From: Imperialibacter roseus
GTDB taxonomy: Bacteria; Bacteroidota; Bacteroidia; Cytophagales; Cyclobacteriaceae
Direction of reading: 5' to 3'
NCBI RefSeq assembly: GCF_032999765.1
Contig: NZ_CP136051.1
Span: 2,642,417 to 2,706,416, forward strand
DNA: 64,000 bases
The stretch's first letter is position 1; each line of letters opens with the position of its first letter. This document shows positions 1 to 8,198 of the stretch, piece by piece. A program made the translations under genes and the position numbers. The notes under the pieces are model-generated. The model did no database searches, had not been told where the DNA came from, and saw nothing but the letters and a program-made list of their open reading frames with translations.

Positions 1-409
1 CGGATGGCTGCAGGTAAGGTAATGAGTTTGTTAAATGGGGAATTTCATAGTACTTGTTGTCGGTTATTTCATGGAGTTTGTAACGGCTACCAAACGCTTT
101 AGCGTCTGATTTATGTTCGGCTTTTGATGCCAAAGGCTTTGTCAGGCCTTTTGCTTTTGCTACTTCAAGGTGATAATCGTTGATGTAACGGTGTACTGCC
201 CTATTTTCTTCTTTTGAAAGCACCGCAACGGGCACCATGTCTTCAGTTTTACCTTTTGATACCGGGTAAAGCACCTTGAATAGCAGCAACATAGTACCTA
301 TTACTGCTCCCGTTGCTACAAGGATTTTACGAATACTATACCTCACTCCTTTTTGACCGGCGTCAGGGTTGCCTCGGGAAGGAGACGGAAAATTCCCATT
401 TCTATTCAT
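1..409 (-). CDS. DUF5715-like protein, partial (runs off left edge)
   Basis: An open frame of 136 codons starts at ATG 409 and is still open at base 1, so only the N-terminal part is present. Residues 1-22 are polar, followed by one hydrophobic segment (about 26-46, VATGAVIGTMLLLFKVL), which suggests a membrane anchor or uncleaved signal. The following stretch carries KPLASKAEHK and the ending LTNSLPYLQPS, which resemble the conserved HLTHSIPYL-type block that I associate with DUF5715 proteins of Bacteroidota, some of which look like M15-type peptidases. The catalytic part would lie outside the window. The family call is from memory of the motif and is moderate. It is transcribed away from nothing visible; the next gene (Crp/Fnr) ends 140 bp away on the same strand. 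Confidence 0.6.
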   Translation of the reverse strand, partial: MNRNGNFPSPSRGNPDAGQKGVRYSIRKILVATGAVIGTMLLLFKVLYPVSKGKTEDMVPVAVLSKEENRAVHRYINDYHLEVAKAKGLTKPLASKAEHKSDAKAFGSRYKLHEITDNKYYEIPHLTNSLPYLQPS

Positions 410-548
410 TTCCAGACCACTGTTAATGCTGCGAAGTGAATAATATAACTCGACTTTTCATTGAAATGGAGCATATTTAAATCTCTCCCGGTGGCTGCCT
501 TCACTCGTGTAGAAAATGGGACGGTATAAAAAGATCGGATCTGAATGA

Positions 549-1250
549 TCAATAGAAATTGGCTATCTTGACCAACTTTCCCGGATGCAAAATAACAATT
601 GTTCTTCCTTTAGTTTCAATGATTTGTTCTTCTTTAAAATCACGGAGTAACCGGACAAGAGTTTCAATAGCTGTTCCCACAATGTTAGCCAAATCTTCCC
701 GCAAAATAGTGATCTCAACTGGGCCATCCTGGGAATCGTCGCCTCTATATTTTTCCTTCAACATCAATAATGAGAGAGCCAGCCTTTCTCTAACCGTCTT
801 TTGGGCGAAGACCGTTGTACTATGTATGAATACAGTAAATTCATGGCTCAAACTTTTAAGCAACTTTTGGCTGAGTTGTTTGGATCGGTCTATAAGCATC
901 AAAAAAACATCTTTTGGAATAAACGCTAAAGTCGAATCCTCAAGAGTTTCTGCAAAATCAGGATAGGGCTCCTCACTTAGCAAAGAGTGGTATCCCAATG
1001 CCTCGCCACTGTTACAGATGTAAAAAATGTGCTGTTTTCCATCATCCCCAGTGGTGTATTTTTTCACCTTGCCCTTATTGAGTAAATAGACTCCTGTTGG
1101 CGTCATACCGGCTCTGAAAATGACCTGTCCTTTTTTGTATATATGGCTAATCATTTTTGATTCAAGCAATACTTTTTCTTCCGCAGACAGGCCCTCGATA
1201 AGAAAGTCGCCACCAAGGTGATATTTGTTATAAATGATTTCTCTATACAT
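549..1250 (-). CDS. Crp/Fnr family transcriptional regulator
   Basis: A 233-residue regulator with an N-terminal cyclic-nucleotide-binding-like beta-barrel (GQVIFRAGMTPTGVYLL, then GEALGYHSLL), a long dimer helix and a C-terminal winged helix (EITILREDLANIVG then ETLVRLLRDFKEE). There is no cysteine cluster typical of an iron-sulfur FNR, so the signal may be a small molecule, haem or redox state by another route. The frame is open upstream to a TTG at 1316, but I choose ATG 1250 because the upstream part overlaps a perfect-looking FNR-type palindrome at 1303-1316, which should be promoter DNA. That placement suggests autoregulation and possibly control of the divergent gene group starting at 1497. 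Confidence 0.88.
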   Translation of the reverse strand: MYREIIYNKYHLGGDFLIEGLSAEEKVLLESKMISHIYKKGQVIFRAGMTPTGVYLLNKGKVKKYTTGDDGKQHIFYICNSGEALGYHSLLSEEPYPDFAETLEDSTLAFIPKDVFLMLIDRSKQLSQKLLKSLSHEFTVFIHSTTVFAQKTVRERLALSLLMLKEKYRGDDSQDGPVEITILREDLANIVGTAIETLVRLLRDFKEEQIIETKGRTIVILHPGKLVKIANFY

Positions 1251-1302
1251 ACTTTTCACAGGAAAACACAAAAATAGCCCAGGTTGCCTGTTGCTACAAA
1301 AA

Positions 1303-1316
1303 TTGACATAAATCAA
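1303..1316. promoter_or_regulatory. FNR/CRP-type palindromic operator
   Basis: The sequence reads TTGAC-ATAA-ATCAA, one base away from the TTGAT-N4-ATCAA consensus bound by FNR-type members of the Crp/Fnr family. It lies 52 bp upstream of the chosen start of the Crp/Fnr gene on the minus strand and 180 bp upstream of the divergent GDCCVxC gene. The position is consistent with autoregulation. Binding by the neighbouring protein is inferred. Confidence 0.5.
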
Positions 1317-1496
1317 TTTTTGACCACTAACTCACTCAATGAAAAAGTTAAAACTAAGCCTGAAGTTTGCACTGACTAAAAACCAGTAGTGGATCAGAAA
1401 CCTTATGAACTACCCGCAGCAAGCGGACGAGGGCGTCACGTTGGGTTTGGGTCGCAAATCAAGGATCGGGGAATTTGATCACAATATGACTAAATA

Positions 1497-1712
1497 ATGC
1501 CAAAAATACAGACAGAAGCCATACTGGAATGTCCCTCATGTCATTCAAAATATCGGGTACAAATGCCTCAAAGAGGCAAGCATCTTAATAGCCGGTGCGT
1601 TTTCTGTGGAGAAGTATACTCCATAAAGAGTGAAGATGAATGCTGTGTTTATTGTCAATACAGCAACCTGTTATGCCCTGCAAAACAAAAAATAAACTCG
1701 AAAAATAAATGA
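1497..1712 (+). CDS. GDCCVxC-type cysteine-rich small protein
   Basis: A 71-residue protein with three cysteine pairs: ECPSCHSKY near the N-terminus, RCVFCGEVY in the middle, and DECCVYCQYSNLLCPAKQ near the C-terminus. The last block matches the signature of the GDCCVxC-domain (seleno)protein family (typically GDCCVFCSYG..PCP), here with Asp-Glu in place of Gly-Asp. All positions are cysteine; no in-frame TGA that could encode selenocysteine is present. The first two pairs could form a zinc ribbon. In other genomes this family is often near heavy-metal or redox genes, but no function is firmly known to me. It begins a rightward group with the methyltransferase and oxoamine synthase and lies divergent from the Crp/Fnr gene. 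Confidence 0.75.
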   Translation: MPKIQTEAILECPSCHSKYRVQMPQRGKHLNSRCVFCGEVYSIKSEDECCVYCQYSNLLCPAKQKINSKNK

Positions 1713-1789
1713 ATACACCAAAAGAGCTACCTCACCCTAAAGCGCATGGAGAAAGCCTGAATGGGTGAATAAAGATTCGTACAGGGAGA

Positions 1790-2461
1790 GTGGATGTAAC
1801 ACAACCTTCAGAGGCGACACATTACAAATTATTAATCGAAGTACAAACGATGGTCATTGATTCACTAAAGCTAAATGCTAATGTTGCTGATAGCGAATTT
1901 GACAAAATTTATCCTTATTCGGTTCGTCAGAAGTCAAAAGTTCACTGGACTCCCGTGAAAGTTGCAGAGGCGGCAGCAAGCCTTTTGGTAGACAGGCCGG
2001 GTATTAAAGTTCTGGATATCGGATCAGGTGCAGGTAAGTTTTGTCTGGTGGGGGCTGTCGTAACCAACGGAATATTTACGGGTATCGAGCAGCGAAAATA
2101 CCTTGTTGATGTTTCCAATTCGCTATTTAATAATTATGGATTATCTAACGCCCAGGCAATCCATGCCAATATTCTTTCTGTTGATTTCAAGCAGTATGAT
2201 GCTTTTTATTTCTACAATCCTTTTATGGAAAATCTATGCATTCACCAGCGCATTGACGATACGGTAAGACTATCAGTGGACCATTATAAAAGATACTTAA
2301 GATATATACATCATCAACTTACAGAATTACCACTTGGAACAAAGGTAGTTACTTACTGTTCCAACGGAATGAAAATTCCTTTAAGCTACCGAAAAGAGAG
2401 AACATACATGGACGGGTCACTGGATTTATGGATCAAAAATAGCCCTCATGATAACCATTGA
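1790..2461 (+). CDS. Class I SAM-dependent methyltransferase
   Basis: A 223-residue Rossmann-fold methyltransferase. Motif I is VLDIGSGAGKFC (about residues 75-86), followed by the acidic post-I residue in FTGIEQR (about 101-107) and a motif IV-like FYFYNPFMENL (about 141-151). NPF instead of NPPY/DPPY argues against a standard base-N6 methylase and resembles DOT1-like or small-molecule enzymes. Residues 1-60 form a helical N-terminal part with a conserved-looking YPYSVRQKSKVHWTP segment before the fold. The start is GTG 1790, preceded by AGGGAG; the next in-frame ATG is 20 codons in. The end overlaps the next gene by 14 bp, so the two are probably translated together. Substrate is unknown. 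Confidence 0.8.
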   Translation: MDVTQPSEATHYKLLIEVQTMVIDSLKLNANVADSEFDKIYPYSVRQKSKVHWTPVKVAEAAASLLVDRPGIKVLDIGSGAGKFCLVGAVVTNGIFTGIEQRKYLVDVSNSLFNNYGLSNAQAIHANILSVDFKQYDAFYFYNPFMENLCIHQRIDDTVRLSVDHYKRYLRYIHHQLTELPLGTKVVTYCSNGMKIPLSYRKERTYMDGSLDLWIKNSPHDNH

Positions 2462-2669
2462 AGAATTAGTAACCCTGGGTGTGAAAAAATTAAGAAAATT
2501 TGGCTACACCCATGTAAACGAACAAAACATTCTCACAGATGAAGTATACCGGGTCTTCTTTGAAAAGATATTAAAAGAACGGCTTGAAAAAAATAAGGAA
2601 GAGCAAGAAGACATAAGTCATCTCCTGGAGAAAATAACTTTTAATTCCAGCAACATTTCACCTCCATAG
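2448..2669 (+). CDS. Small charged helical protein, unknown function
   Basis: A 73-residue protein that starts at ATG 2448 inside the end of the methyltransferase gene (14-bp overlap), a typical sign of translational coupling. The sequence is rich in Lys and Glu (KERLEKNKEEQEDISHLLEK), predicted helical, with no signal peptide, membrane segment or cysteine. I do not recognise a family. The coupling suggests a partner or accessory of the methyltransferase; this is inference. Confidence 0.6.
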   Translation: MITIEELVTLGVKKLRKFGYTHVNEQNILTDEVYRVFFEKILKERLEKNKEEQEDISHLLEKITFNSSNISPP

Positions 2670-2773
2670 TCGAAGGAAAAGCCACCATACATTTCTCGTG
2701 ATTCAAGTACTACAAAACGCTGCCTGATAAGCAGAGCGAGGATCAGCACAATTGATATGCAAAAAAGAATGAC

Positions 2774-3994
2774 ATGAAAATTATCGATAAAATAAAAACA
2801 CGTCTTGGTCCCCTGGGTGATCATGCTCATTATGCACATGGCTATTTCACATATCCAAAACTGGAAGGTGATATAAGTAACAAAATGACCTTCAATGGAC
2901 AAGAAAAATTAGTCTGGAGCCTCAACAATTACTTAGGATTGGCGAATCATCCTGAAGTAAGAAAAGCAGACAGTGAAGGCGCCAGATTGTATGGACTTGC
3001 CTACCCTATGGGCGCACGCATGATGAGTGGAAACAGTAAACTGCATGAAGAGTTTGAAAAACAAGTAGCAGCTTATGTCCGGAAAGAAGATGCCTTTTTA
3101 TTGAATTATGGTTATCAGGGTATGCTATCTATCATCGATAGCCTGGTTGATCGTCATGATATAATTGTATATGATGCGGAATCACACGCTTGCATTATTG
3201 ATGGTATGAGATTACATCTCGGAAAGCGATTTGTTTTTAAACACAATGATGTTGACGATTGTCGAAAGCAACTAGTTCGAGCGCAAAACATCGTTGAACA
3301 AACAGGAGGCGCTATACTACTCATCACTGAGGGAGTATTTGGAATGCGTGGCGACCAGGGTAAACTGAAAGAAATTACCGATCTAAAAGAACAGTTTGAT
3401 TTTACGTTATTGGTTGATGATGCGCATGGAATAGGGTGCATGGGTAAAACCGGAGCTGGAACAGGTGAGGAACAGGGCGTTCAGGATAAGATAGATTTCT
3501 ATTTTGCGACTTTTGCAAAATCATTTGCTGGTATCGGGGCCTTTGTGGCAAGTACTAAAGAAGCCATTCTCTTCTTAAAATATAATATGCGTTCGCAGAT
3601 TTATGCAAAGGCACTGCCAATGCCTATGGTATATGGTGCATTGAAGCGACTTGATCTAATACTGACTCAACCTGAATTACGAGATAAACTTTGGCAAGTC
3701 ACACATGCATTACAAGAGGGCTTAACGAGCGCCGGTTTTGATATCGGGAATACAAACTCACCAGTGACCCCTGTGTATCTGAATGGAAGCATAGCTGAAG
3801 CAACTGCACTGGTAAGTGATCTTCGTGAAAATCACCAATTGTTCTGTTCTATGGTGGTTTACCCAGTGGTACCTAAAGGAATGATCATTTTAAGACTTAT
3901 TCCTACGGCTGTTCACACCTTAGAAGATGTAAAAAAGACCATTGGAGTATTTAAGGAAATCAGAGCGAATCTTATTTCAGGTAAGTACAAATAG
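2774..3994 (+). CDS. Alpha-oxoamine synthase (serine palmitoyltransferase/Kbl-like), PLP-dependent
   Basis: A 406-residue fold-type I PLP enzyme of the alpha-oxoamine synthase family, which condenses an amino acid with an acyl thioester and releases CO2. Visible hallmarks are WSLNNYLGLANHP (N-terminal), MGARMMSGNSKLHEEFE, LLNYGYQGM, YDAESHACIIDG (the His that stacks on PLP), LLVDDAHGIG (Asp-His of the cofactor pocket) and TFAKSFAGIGAF with the Schiff-base Lys at residue 249. Bacteroidota homologues include serine palmitoyltransferase for sphingolipids, cysteate acyltransferases for sulfonolipids and 2-amino-3-ketobutyrate ligase. The sequence alone does not tell me which amino acid is used. 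No ACP or acyl-CoA gene is next to it; a 50-codon ORF follows 2 bp after its stop. Confidence 0.88.
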   Translation: MKIIDKIKTRLGPLGDHAHYAHGYFTYPKLEGDISNKMTFNGQEKLVWSLNNYLGLANHPEVRKADSEGARLYGLAYPMGARMMSGNSKLHEEFEKQVAAYVRKEDAFLLNYGYQGMLSIIDSLVDRHDIIVYDAESHACIIDGMRLHLGKRFVFKHNDVDDCRKQLVRAQNIVEQTGGAILLITEGVFGMRGDQGKLKEITDLKEQFDFTLLVDDAHGIGCMGKTGAGTGEEQGVQDKIDFYFATFAKSFAGIGAFVASTKEAILFLKYNMRSQIYAKALPMPMVYGALKRLDLILTQPELRDKLWQVTHALQEGLTSAGFDIGNTNSPVTPVYLNGSIAEATALVSDLRENHQLFCSMVVYPVVPKGMIILRLIPTAVHTLEDVKKTIGVFKEIRANLISGKYK

Positions 3995-3996
3995 AG

Positions 3997-4149
3997 ATGG
4001 ATGAGGTATCAGTCTTACAAGTTACATGCCATGAAGACAATTTACTCATGGTAAAAACAGCTCATTGGGGTAAGATGACCCGAAGATACGCCGGTACAAC
4101 TGTTTACCTCATCGGGCAATTAACTGAACAAACTATATGGTGTAAATAA
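3997..4149 (+). CDS. Possible 50-residue small protein
   Basis: An ATG two bases after the stop of the oxoamine synthase opens a 50-codon frame ending at TAA 4147-4149. The peptide (beginning MDEVSVLQVTC and ending QTIWCK) has two cysteines and no obvious membrane segment. Tight spacing fits a translationally coupled small gene, but a frame of this length can occur by chance in AT-rich DNA and I recognise no family. Confidence 0.3.
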   Translation: MDEVSVLQVTCHEDNLLMVKTAHWGKMTRRYAGTTVYLIGQLTEQTIWCK

Positions 4150-4257
4150 GTAAAAAATTTCAATAAATTCCCAGAGAATTTAGAACATGTCCGAGTTGTG
4201 GTCGCCCTATGGGTATTCATTCGGAAATGAATTATATACAACCCGTTACAATTGTCT

Positions 4258-5664
4258 ATGATTTTATTGCTAGTTATTCTAGTGCCTTTAGTAGGTGTTT
4301 TGGCTGTTCCGGTCAAAGCTTCCAATAGAATGCTTTACTACTTGATATTATCGTCTTTGGCGTTAATAAACATCACCCTGTTATCATTCCATATTGCTAC
4401 GAATGAAGTGCTCCATATCTATGGTTTTATTTATTTCTTCCTGGACAAGTTTAGTTGGTTTTTTGCGCTCCTCATTAATGTAATGTGGTTAATTACAACA
4501 ATATATTCGTACTCTTTCACGGCCTATCATTTTCAAGATAAAACGAAAAAGTTTTTCATCTTTTTCAATATTGTTGTGAGTGTGTTGCTTGCGAACGTGT
4601 TAGCTGGAAATGCACCCACTATGTTTCTATTCTATATTTTGGGAGTCCCCCTAACCTATCCACTAATTACCATACGAGCAAATACGAAAGAAATAGGCCG
4701 GTATTATGTATTGAACATTTTGCTACCTGCATTTTTAATGTTCTTACCAGCTATCTTCATCGTGTATGAAATTACAGGAGAATTTAATTTTTTTGAAGAA
4801 CCTAATACTGCACTGCAAGACTATCCGGTAATAGCTGCTGTATGTTTGGTTCTATTCGTTTTAGGGATTTCTAAGAATTCTGTAATTCCATTTCATACCT
4901 GGCTACCTAAAACAATGATAGCACCCGCACCTGTTAGCGCATTCATTCATTCTATCGCTGCGGTTAAGTCAGGAGCTATAGTTTTAACAAAAACAGCGGT
5001 CTACATTTATGGACTTGAATTTCTTCAAACACTTACATCTAATTTCTGGACGGGCGGATGGCTAATATATTTATGCGGTATAACGGCTGTTTACACTTCC
5101 TTTAAAGCTTTAAGGGCAAATGACTTAAAAGTGCGCTTTTCCTATTCAACAATTGGGCAAATATCCTACATTCTCATCGCAATACTAATTGCTACACCTA
5201 CAGCAATTGTTGCGGCTATGCTTCATATCATAACCCACTCTATCGCTAAATCAGGATTATTTTATGTTGCTGGTACTTACAATAGCTTGTACAAGACTTT
5301 AATGACCAATGATATAGCAAAAATAGCTCCTCATACAAAGTGGTTGGCAGTTGCAGTCGCTATATTTGGGGCCTCCATAACGGGATTTCCTTTTTTAGCC
5401 GGATTCCATAGCAAAGATATGATGCTGTTAGAAGAGCTTCATACCGGGCATTATGCAGCAGCAGGTTTTCTTCTTTTTGGGAGCATCGTCAACGTTTTAT
5501 ATATCTGGCCCATTGTAAAAAGTGCTTTTTTCTACAAAGAAAAGCTGCCAATAGAAACACACCCCATACCAATTGGAATGAAGGTTGCAATTATTATTTG
5601 CTCAGTAATAACTGTATCATTTTCAGCCTACAGCTTTTACATTATTGATTACTTCAAAATTTGA
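4258..5664 (+). CDS. Proton-conducting membrane transporter (NuoL/NuoM/MrpA-D family)
   Basis: A 468-residue, very hydrophobic protein with about 13-14 membrane helices. The core signature of the Proton_antipo_M family is present: WLPKTMIAPAPVSAFIHS followed by AAVKSG, where the Lys is the channel lysine of complex I antiporter-like subunits, and a second block SYSTIGQISYIL...HIITHSIAKSGLFY with the His/Lys of the next half channel. It lacks the long C-terminal lateral helix of true NuoL and no other nuo or mrp genes flank it, so it is a stand-alone paralogue. DabB-type bicarbonate transporter subunits belong to the same family, but the DabA partner is absent here. The frame opens at TTG 4252; I choose ATG 4258. 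The DNA is markedly AT-rich compared with the helicase gene on its right. Confidence 0.82.
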   Translation: MILLLVILVPLVGVLAVPVKASNRMLYYLILSSLALINITLLSFHIATNEVLHIYGFIYFFLDKFSWFFALLINVMWLITTIYSYSFTAYHFQDKTKKFFIFFNIVVSVLLANVLAGNAPTMFLFYILGVPLTYPLITIRANTKEIGRYYVLNILLPAFLMFLPAIFIVYEITGEFNFFEEPNTALQDYPVIAAVCLVLFVLGISKNSVIPFHTWLPKTMIAPAPVSAFIHSIAAVKSGAIVLTKTAVYIYGLEFLQTLTSNFWTGGWLIYLCGITAVYTSFKALRANDLKVRFSYSTIGQISYILIAILIATPTAIVAAMLHIITHSIAKSGLFYVAGTYNSLYKTLMTNDIAKIAPHTKWLAVAVAIFGASITGFPFLAGFHSKDMMLLEELHTGHYAAAGFLLFGSIVNVLYIWPIVKSAFFYKEKLPIETHPIPIGMKVAIIICSVITVSFSAYSFYIIDYFKI

Positions 5665-5850
5665 CAAATAAACAGGATTAGCATTGCCATCACTACTTCG
5701 GCATTGAATCCTTTACCACCGGTCATCTCAGAAACCAAGAAGAAAGCCCTGGTAAATTGGCAGCAGAGAGGTAAGTCTGTCTTTGATACCTGTGTGAATT
5801 ATGATAAGGGGAAATCTCCTGTCACAGAGGGGGCTCTTAAGCATACCTGA
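5665..5850 (+). other. Open stretch in frame after the transporter stop, possible gene remnant
   Basis: After the TGA of the transporter gene the same frame stays open for 61 codons to TGA 5848-5850. The peptide is not hydrophobic (for example SETKKKALVNWQQRGKS) and so is unlike the transporter. There is a TTG at 5704 but no ATG. It could be the tail of a decayed gene, a readthrough product or chance. The remainder of the 253-bp gap to the helicase gene shows nothing else. Confidence 0.2.
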
Positions 5851-5917
5851 GTAATTGATTTGTAAGAATCGATTGATAGACAGAATTGGATATGTGCCTC
5901 ATCAAAGAGAACTCGGA

Positions 5918-7966
5918 TTAAGCCGCCAGGAATCTGGTTCTCTCCCCGGTAAAAGTCACCGTTAGCTCATGCATGGCCCTGGTGCATGCCACATACAACA
6001 GGTTACGATCCGATTCTGACTGATAGTGTTCAGCCGAAGCAAAGGGCACAATCACTTCGTCAAATTCCAGCCCTTTGGCCAGAGGAATAGTGGCAATCAC
6101 CACACCTTCTTTAAAATGGGTGCTCTCCTCTGTGAGTAAATACACATTGGAACCTTCGAGCAGTGAATGGACTTTTTTGGCTTGCGTCGGCGTTTTACAC
6201 AAGATGGCCAGCATCTGGTGATTGGAATGGCTGAATTGTTCTACCAATCGCCGGAGCTCTTCGTCTTCCTCATCTGTTGTGTGAAAACCCTTCACTTCCG
6301 GCACCAGCCCATGCCGCTCCATGGCTATCAGTTCCGGATTGGCTTTGATATGGAGTGCGAAGTGGGTAATCTCCCACGTGGAGCGGTAGCTCTGGTGGAG
6401 TTTCACTATGTCAGCCTGAGGAAAAACCTTTTCAATATCCGTCGCCGAAGAACTGTAAAGATTCACCGCCTGGCTGGTGTCTCCCAGGATGGTCTTTTTC
6501 GCAGGGAACAGCCTCAACAAGACCGCATACTGAATCGGTGTATAGTCCTGCATTTCATCCACCACCAGGTGTTTCACGTGATGGTAAGGCTCCATGCCCT
6601 CCAGCCTGATCTTGCAATAAATCAGGGGAAACACGTCGGCATATTCCAGCACATTGCCCGGCATTTCGAACAGGTCGTCCCGGTGGAGCCACTGGTAAAA
6701 ACCTCGGTAGAGTTCCAGTACGGTCGCTCGTTCCGAAGCGCCCACCAGCGCCTCCCGAATCTGCGATTTTTCAGCCCCCGACAACTTGCGACCCAGGGCA
6801 GTGCGCACATACTGCTGCACTTCACTGGCGACCTCAGGCATGCGGTTCAGCAGGGGTAGCCGTTGAAGTGCTCTAAACTTTTCCTGCACAAAGGCGGCCG
6901 GCACGGTCACACGCCCTACCTGTATAGTGGCCGCCGAAAACCAGTGGTTCTCCAGGTGTACAAAGTATCGGTTCAAGTCCCGGACAAAATCGGCGGTCGA
7001 TTTGAATTGCAAACGCTCAAGAAACGATGGATCCTGAGCATTGATAGTAGTGAAAACCTGTTGCAGGAATGTCTGAAAGCGGAATCTGTTGTCCAGCAGG
7101 TCTCCGGCCAGCTCCTCCATCCCAATCTCGGGGATATTGGCCTCGCCCAGCTCCGGCAACACATTGGAAATATAATCAGCAAACACCTTGTTGGGCGAAA
7201 TGATGAGGATGTCGGAAGACCTGATCTCGTCTTTGAAGCGGTACAACAAAAAGGCAATCCGGTGGATGGCGATGGATGTTTTGCCAGATCCTGCCACTCC
7301 CTGAATGATGAGCACCGGCGACGTTTCGTTGCGGATGATGGCATTTTGATCACGCTGGATGGTGGCTACAATGTTCTTCATCTTGTCGTCCGACGACAGC
7401 CTCAGTTCCTTTTGCAGCACGTCGTCCTGGATATTGACCGAATTCTCAATCATGTATTCCATCCTGCCCTGGCGAATTCGGTATTGCCGCCTCAGTTCAA
7501 TACGGCCGTTCACCTTGCCCGCTGGAGTTTGGTACCAGGCTTCACCCAGCTCAAAGTCGTAAAACATGGACGACACGGGGGCACGCCAGTCGTAGATAGG
7601 ATAAGCGCTCGAGTCCTGAGGAATGAACGAGTGCACGCCTATGTAAATCGGCAGGCACTTCGGCAAACTACCGATGGCCCCTTCACGAGTAAAGTCAATC
7701 CGTCCGAAATAAGGCGACTCGCTGAGCTTGGTGATTTTGCGTCTGGCTTCAATGCCCACCTGCCCCTGAAAGGCAAAGCGCTTATGCGATTGTCCGGCAG
7801 AGACGAGGTCTGCTTCATCCATACCCGAGCGCTGGTCGTAGAGGTAGCGTTGCTCCTCCCGGAATTCTTTGGAGAACCGTTTGGTTTCGCTGTTAATCTC
7901 CCGGAGTGCCCACTCCAGTTGCTGCAAAATGAGGTCGAGGTAGCTTCGCTCCTCTTCTTCGGTCAC
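5918..7966 (-). CDS. HelD-like UvrD/Rep superfamily 1 helicase
   Basis: A 682-residue SF1 ATPase. The N-terminus (about 1-60) is a charged coiled-coil, as in HelD proteins that insert into the RNA polymerase secondary channel. YFGRIDF (about 86-92) and IYDWRAPVSSMFY (about 124-136) are the HelD family signature. Helicase motifs follow: Walker A GVAGSGKTS at 223-231, Walker B HLVVDEMQDYTP, motif III GDTSQAVN, motif IV YRSTWEI, motif V KGLEFDEVI and motif VI LLYVACTRAMHEL. Known HelD proteins remove stalled RNA polymerase from DNA and recycle it; that role is carried over by homology. The start is GTG 7966: the frame is open further upstream but has no ATG before a TAG. It is about 90 residues shorter than the Bacillus HelD. 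Confidence 0.85.
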   Translation of the reverse strand: MTEEEERSYLDLILQQLEWALREINSETKRFSKEFREEQRYLYDQRSGMDEADLVSAGQSHKRFAFQGQVGIEARRKITKLSESPYFGRIDFTREGAIGSLPKCLPIYIGVHSFIPQDSSAYPIYDWRAPVSSMFYDFELGEAWYQTPAGKVNGRIELRRQYRIRQGRMEYMIENSVNIQDDVLQKELRLSSDDKMKNIVATIQRDQNAIIRNETSPVLIIQGVAGSGKTSIAIHRIAFLLYRFKDEIRSSDILIISPNKVFADYISNVLPELGEANIPEIGMEELAGDLLDNRFRFQTFLQQVFTTINAQDPSFLERLQFKSTADFVRDLNRYFVHLENHWFSAATIQVGRVTVPAAFVQEKFRALQRLPLLNRMPEVASEVQQYVRTALGRKLSGAEKSQIREALVGASERATVLELYRGFYQWLHRDDLFEMPGNVLEYADVFPLIYCKIRLEGMEPYHHVKHLVVDEMQDYTPIQYAVLLRLFPAKKTILGDTSQAVNLYSSSATDIEKVFPQADIVKLHQSYRSTWEITHFALHIKANPELIAMERHGLVPEVKGFHTTDEEDEELRRLVEQFSHSNHQMLAILCKTPTQAKKVHSLLEGSNVYLLTEESTHFKEGVVIATIPLAKGLEFDEVIVPFASAEHYQSESDRNLLYVACTRAMHELTVTFTGERTRFLAA

Positions 7967-8198
7967 ATGAATGGCCTTTGGATTTGTCGATTCAGATGGT
8001 GCTATGGCGATGATATTTTGGTGAAAAGGGTTCCAATATATCCACCGTTTTCCATTCAGCCATGGCTAAAAAAATAAATCCAAACTAAAGTCAAATCGTG
8101 GCACTTTTCGAAAAAGCATTCCGTTATACTCACGGCAAGCGGATAGGTTTTTGTCTCCCATTAGCACAATTTCCCTCTGAAAATCGACTTGAAGCCAG

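Noticed and set aside
1474-1487. Second FNR-type box upstream of the GDCCVxC gene
   Set aside because: Only the left half TTGAT is present; the right half reads ATATG instead of ATCAA.
5665-5850. Selenocysteine or readthrough extension of the antiporter-like protein
   Set aside because: The extension is hydrophilic and unlike the family C-terminus, and no hairpin resembling a SECIS element was seen after the TGA; kept only as a possible remnant.
6863-8077. 404-codon plus-strand open frame
   Set aside because: Antisense to the HelD-like gene, whose helicase motifs are unambiguous; the antisense product shows no family motif.
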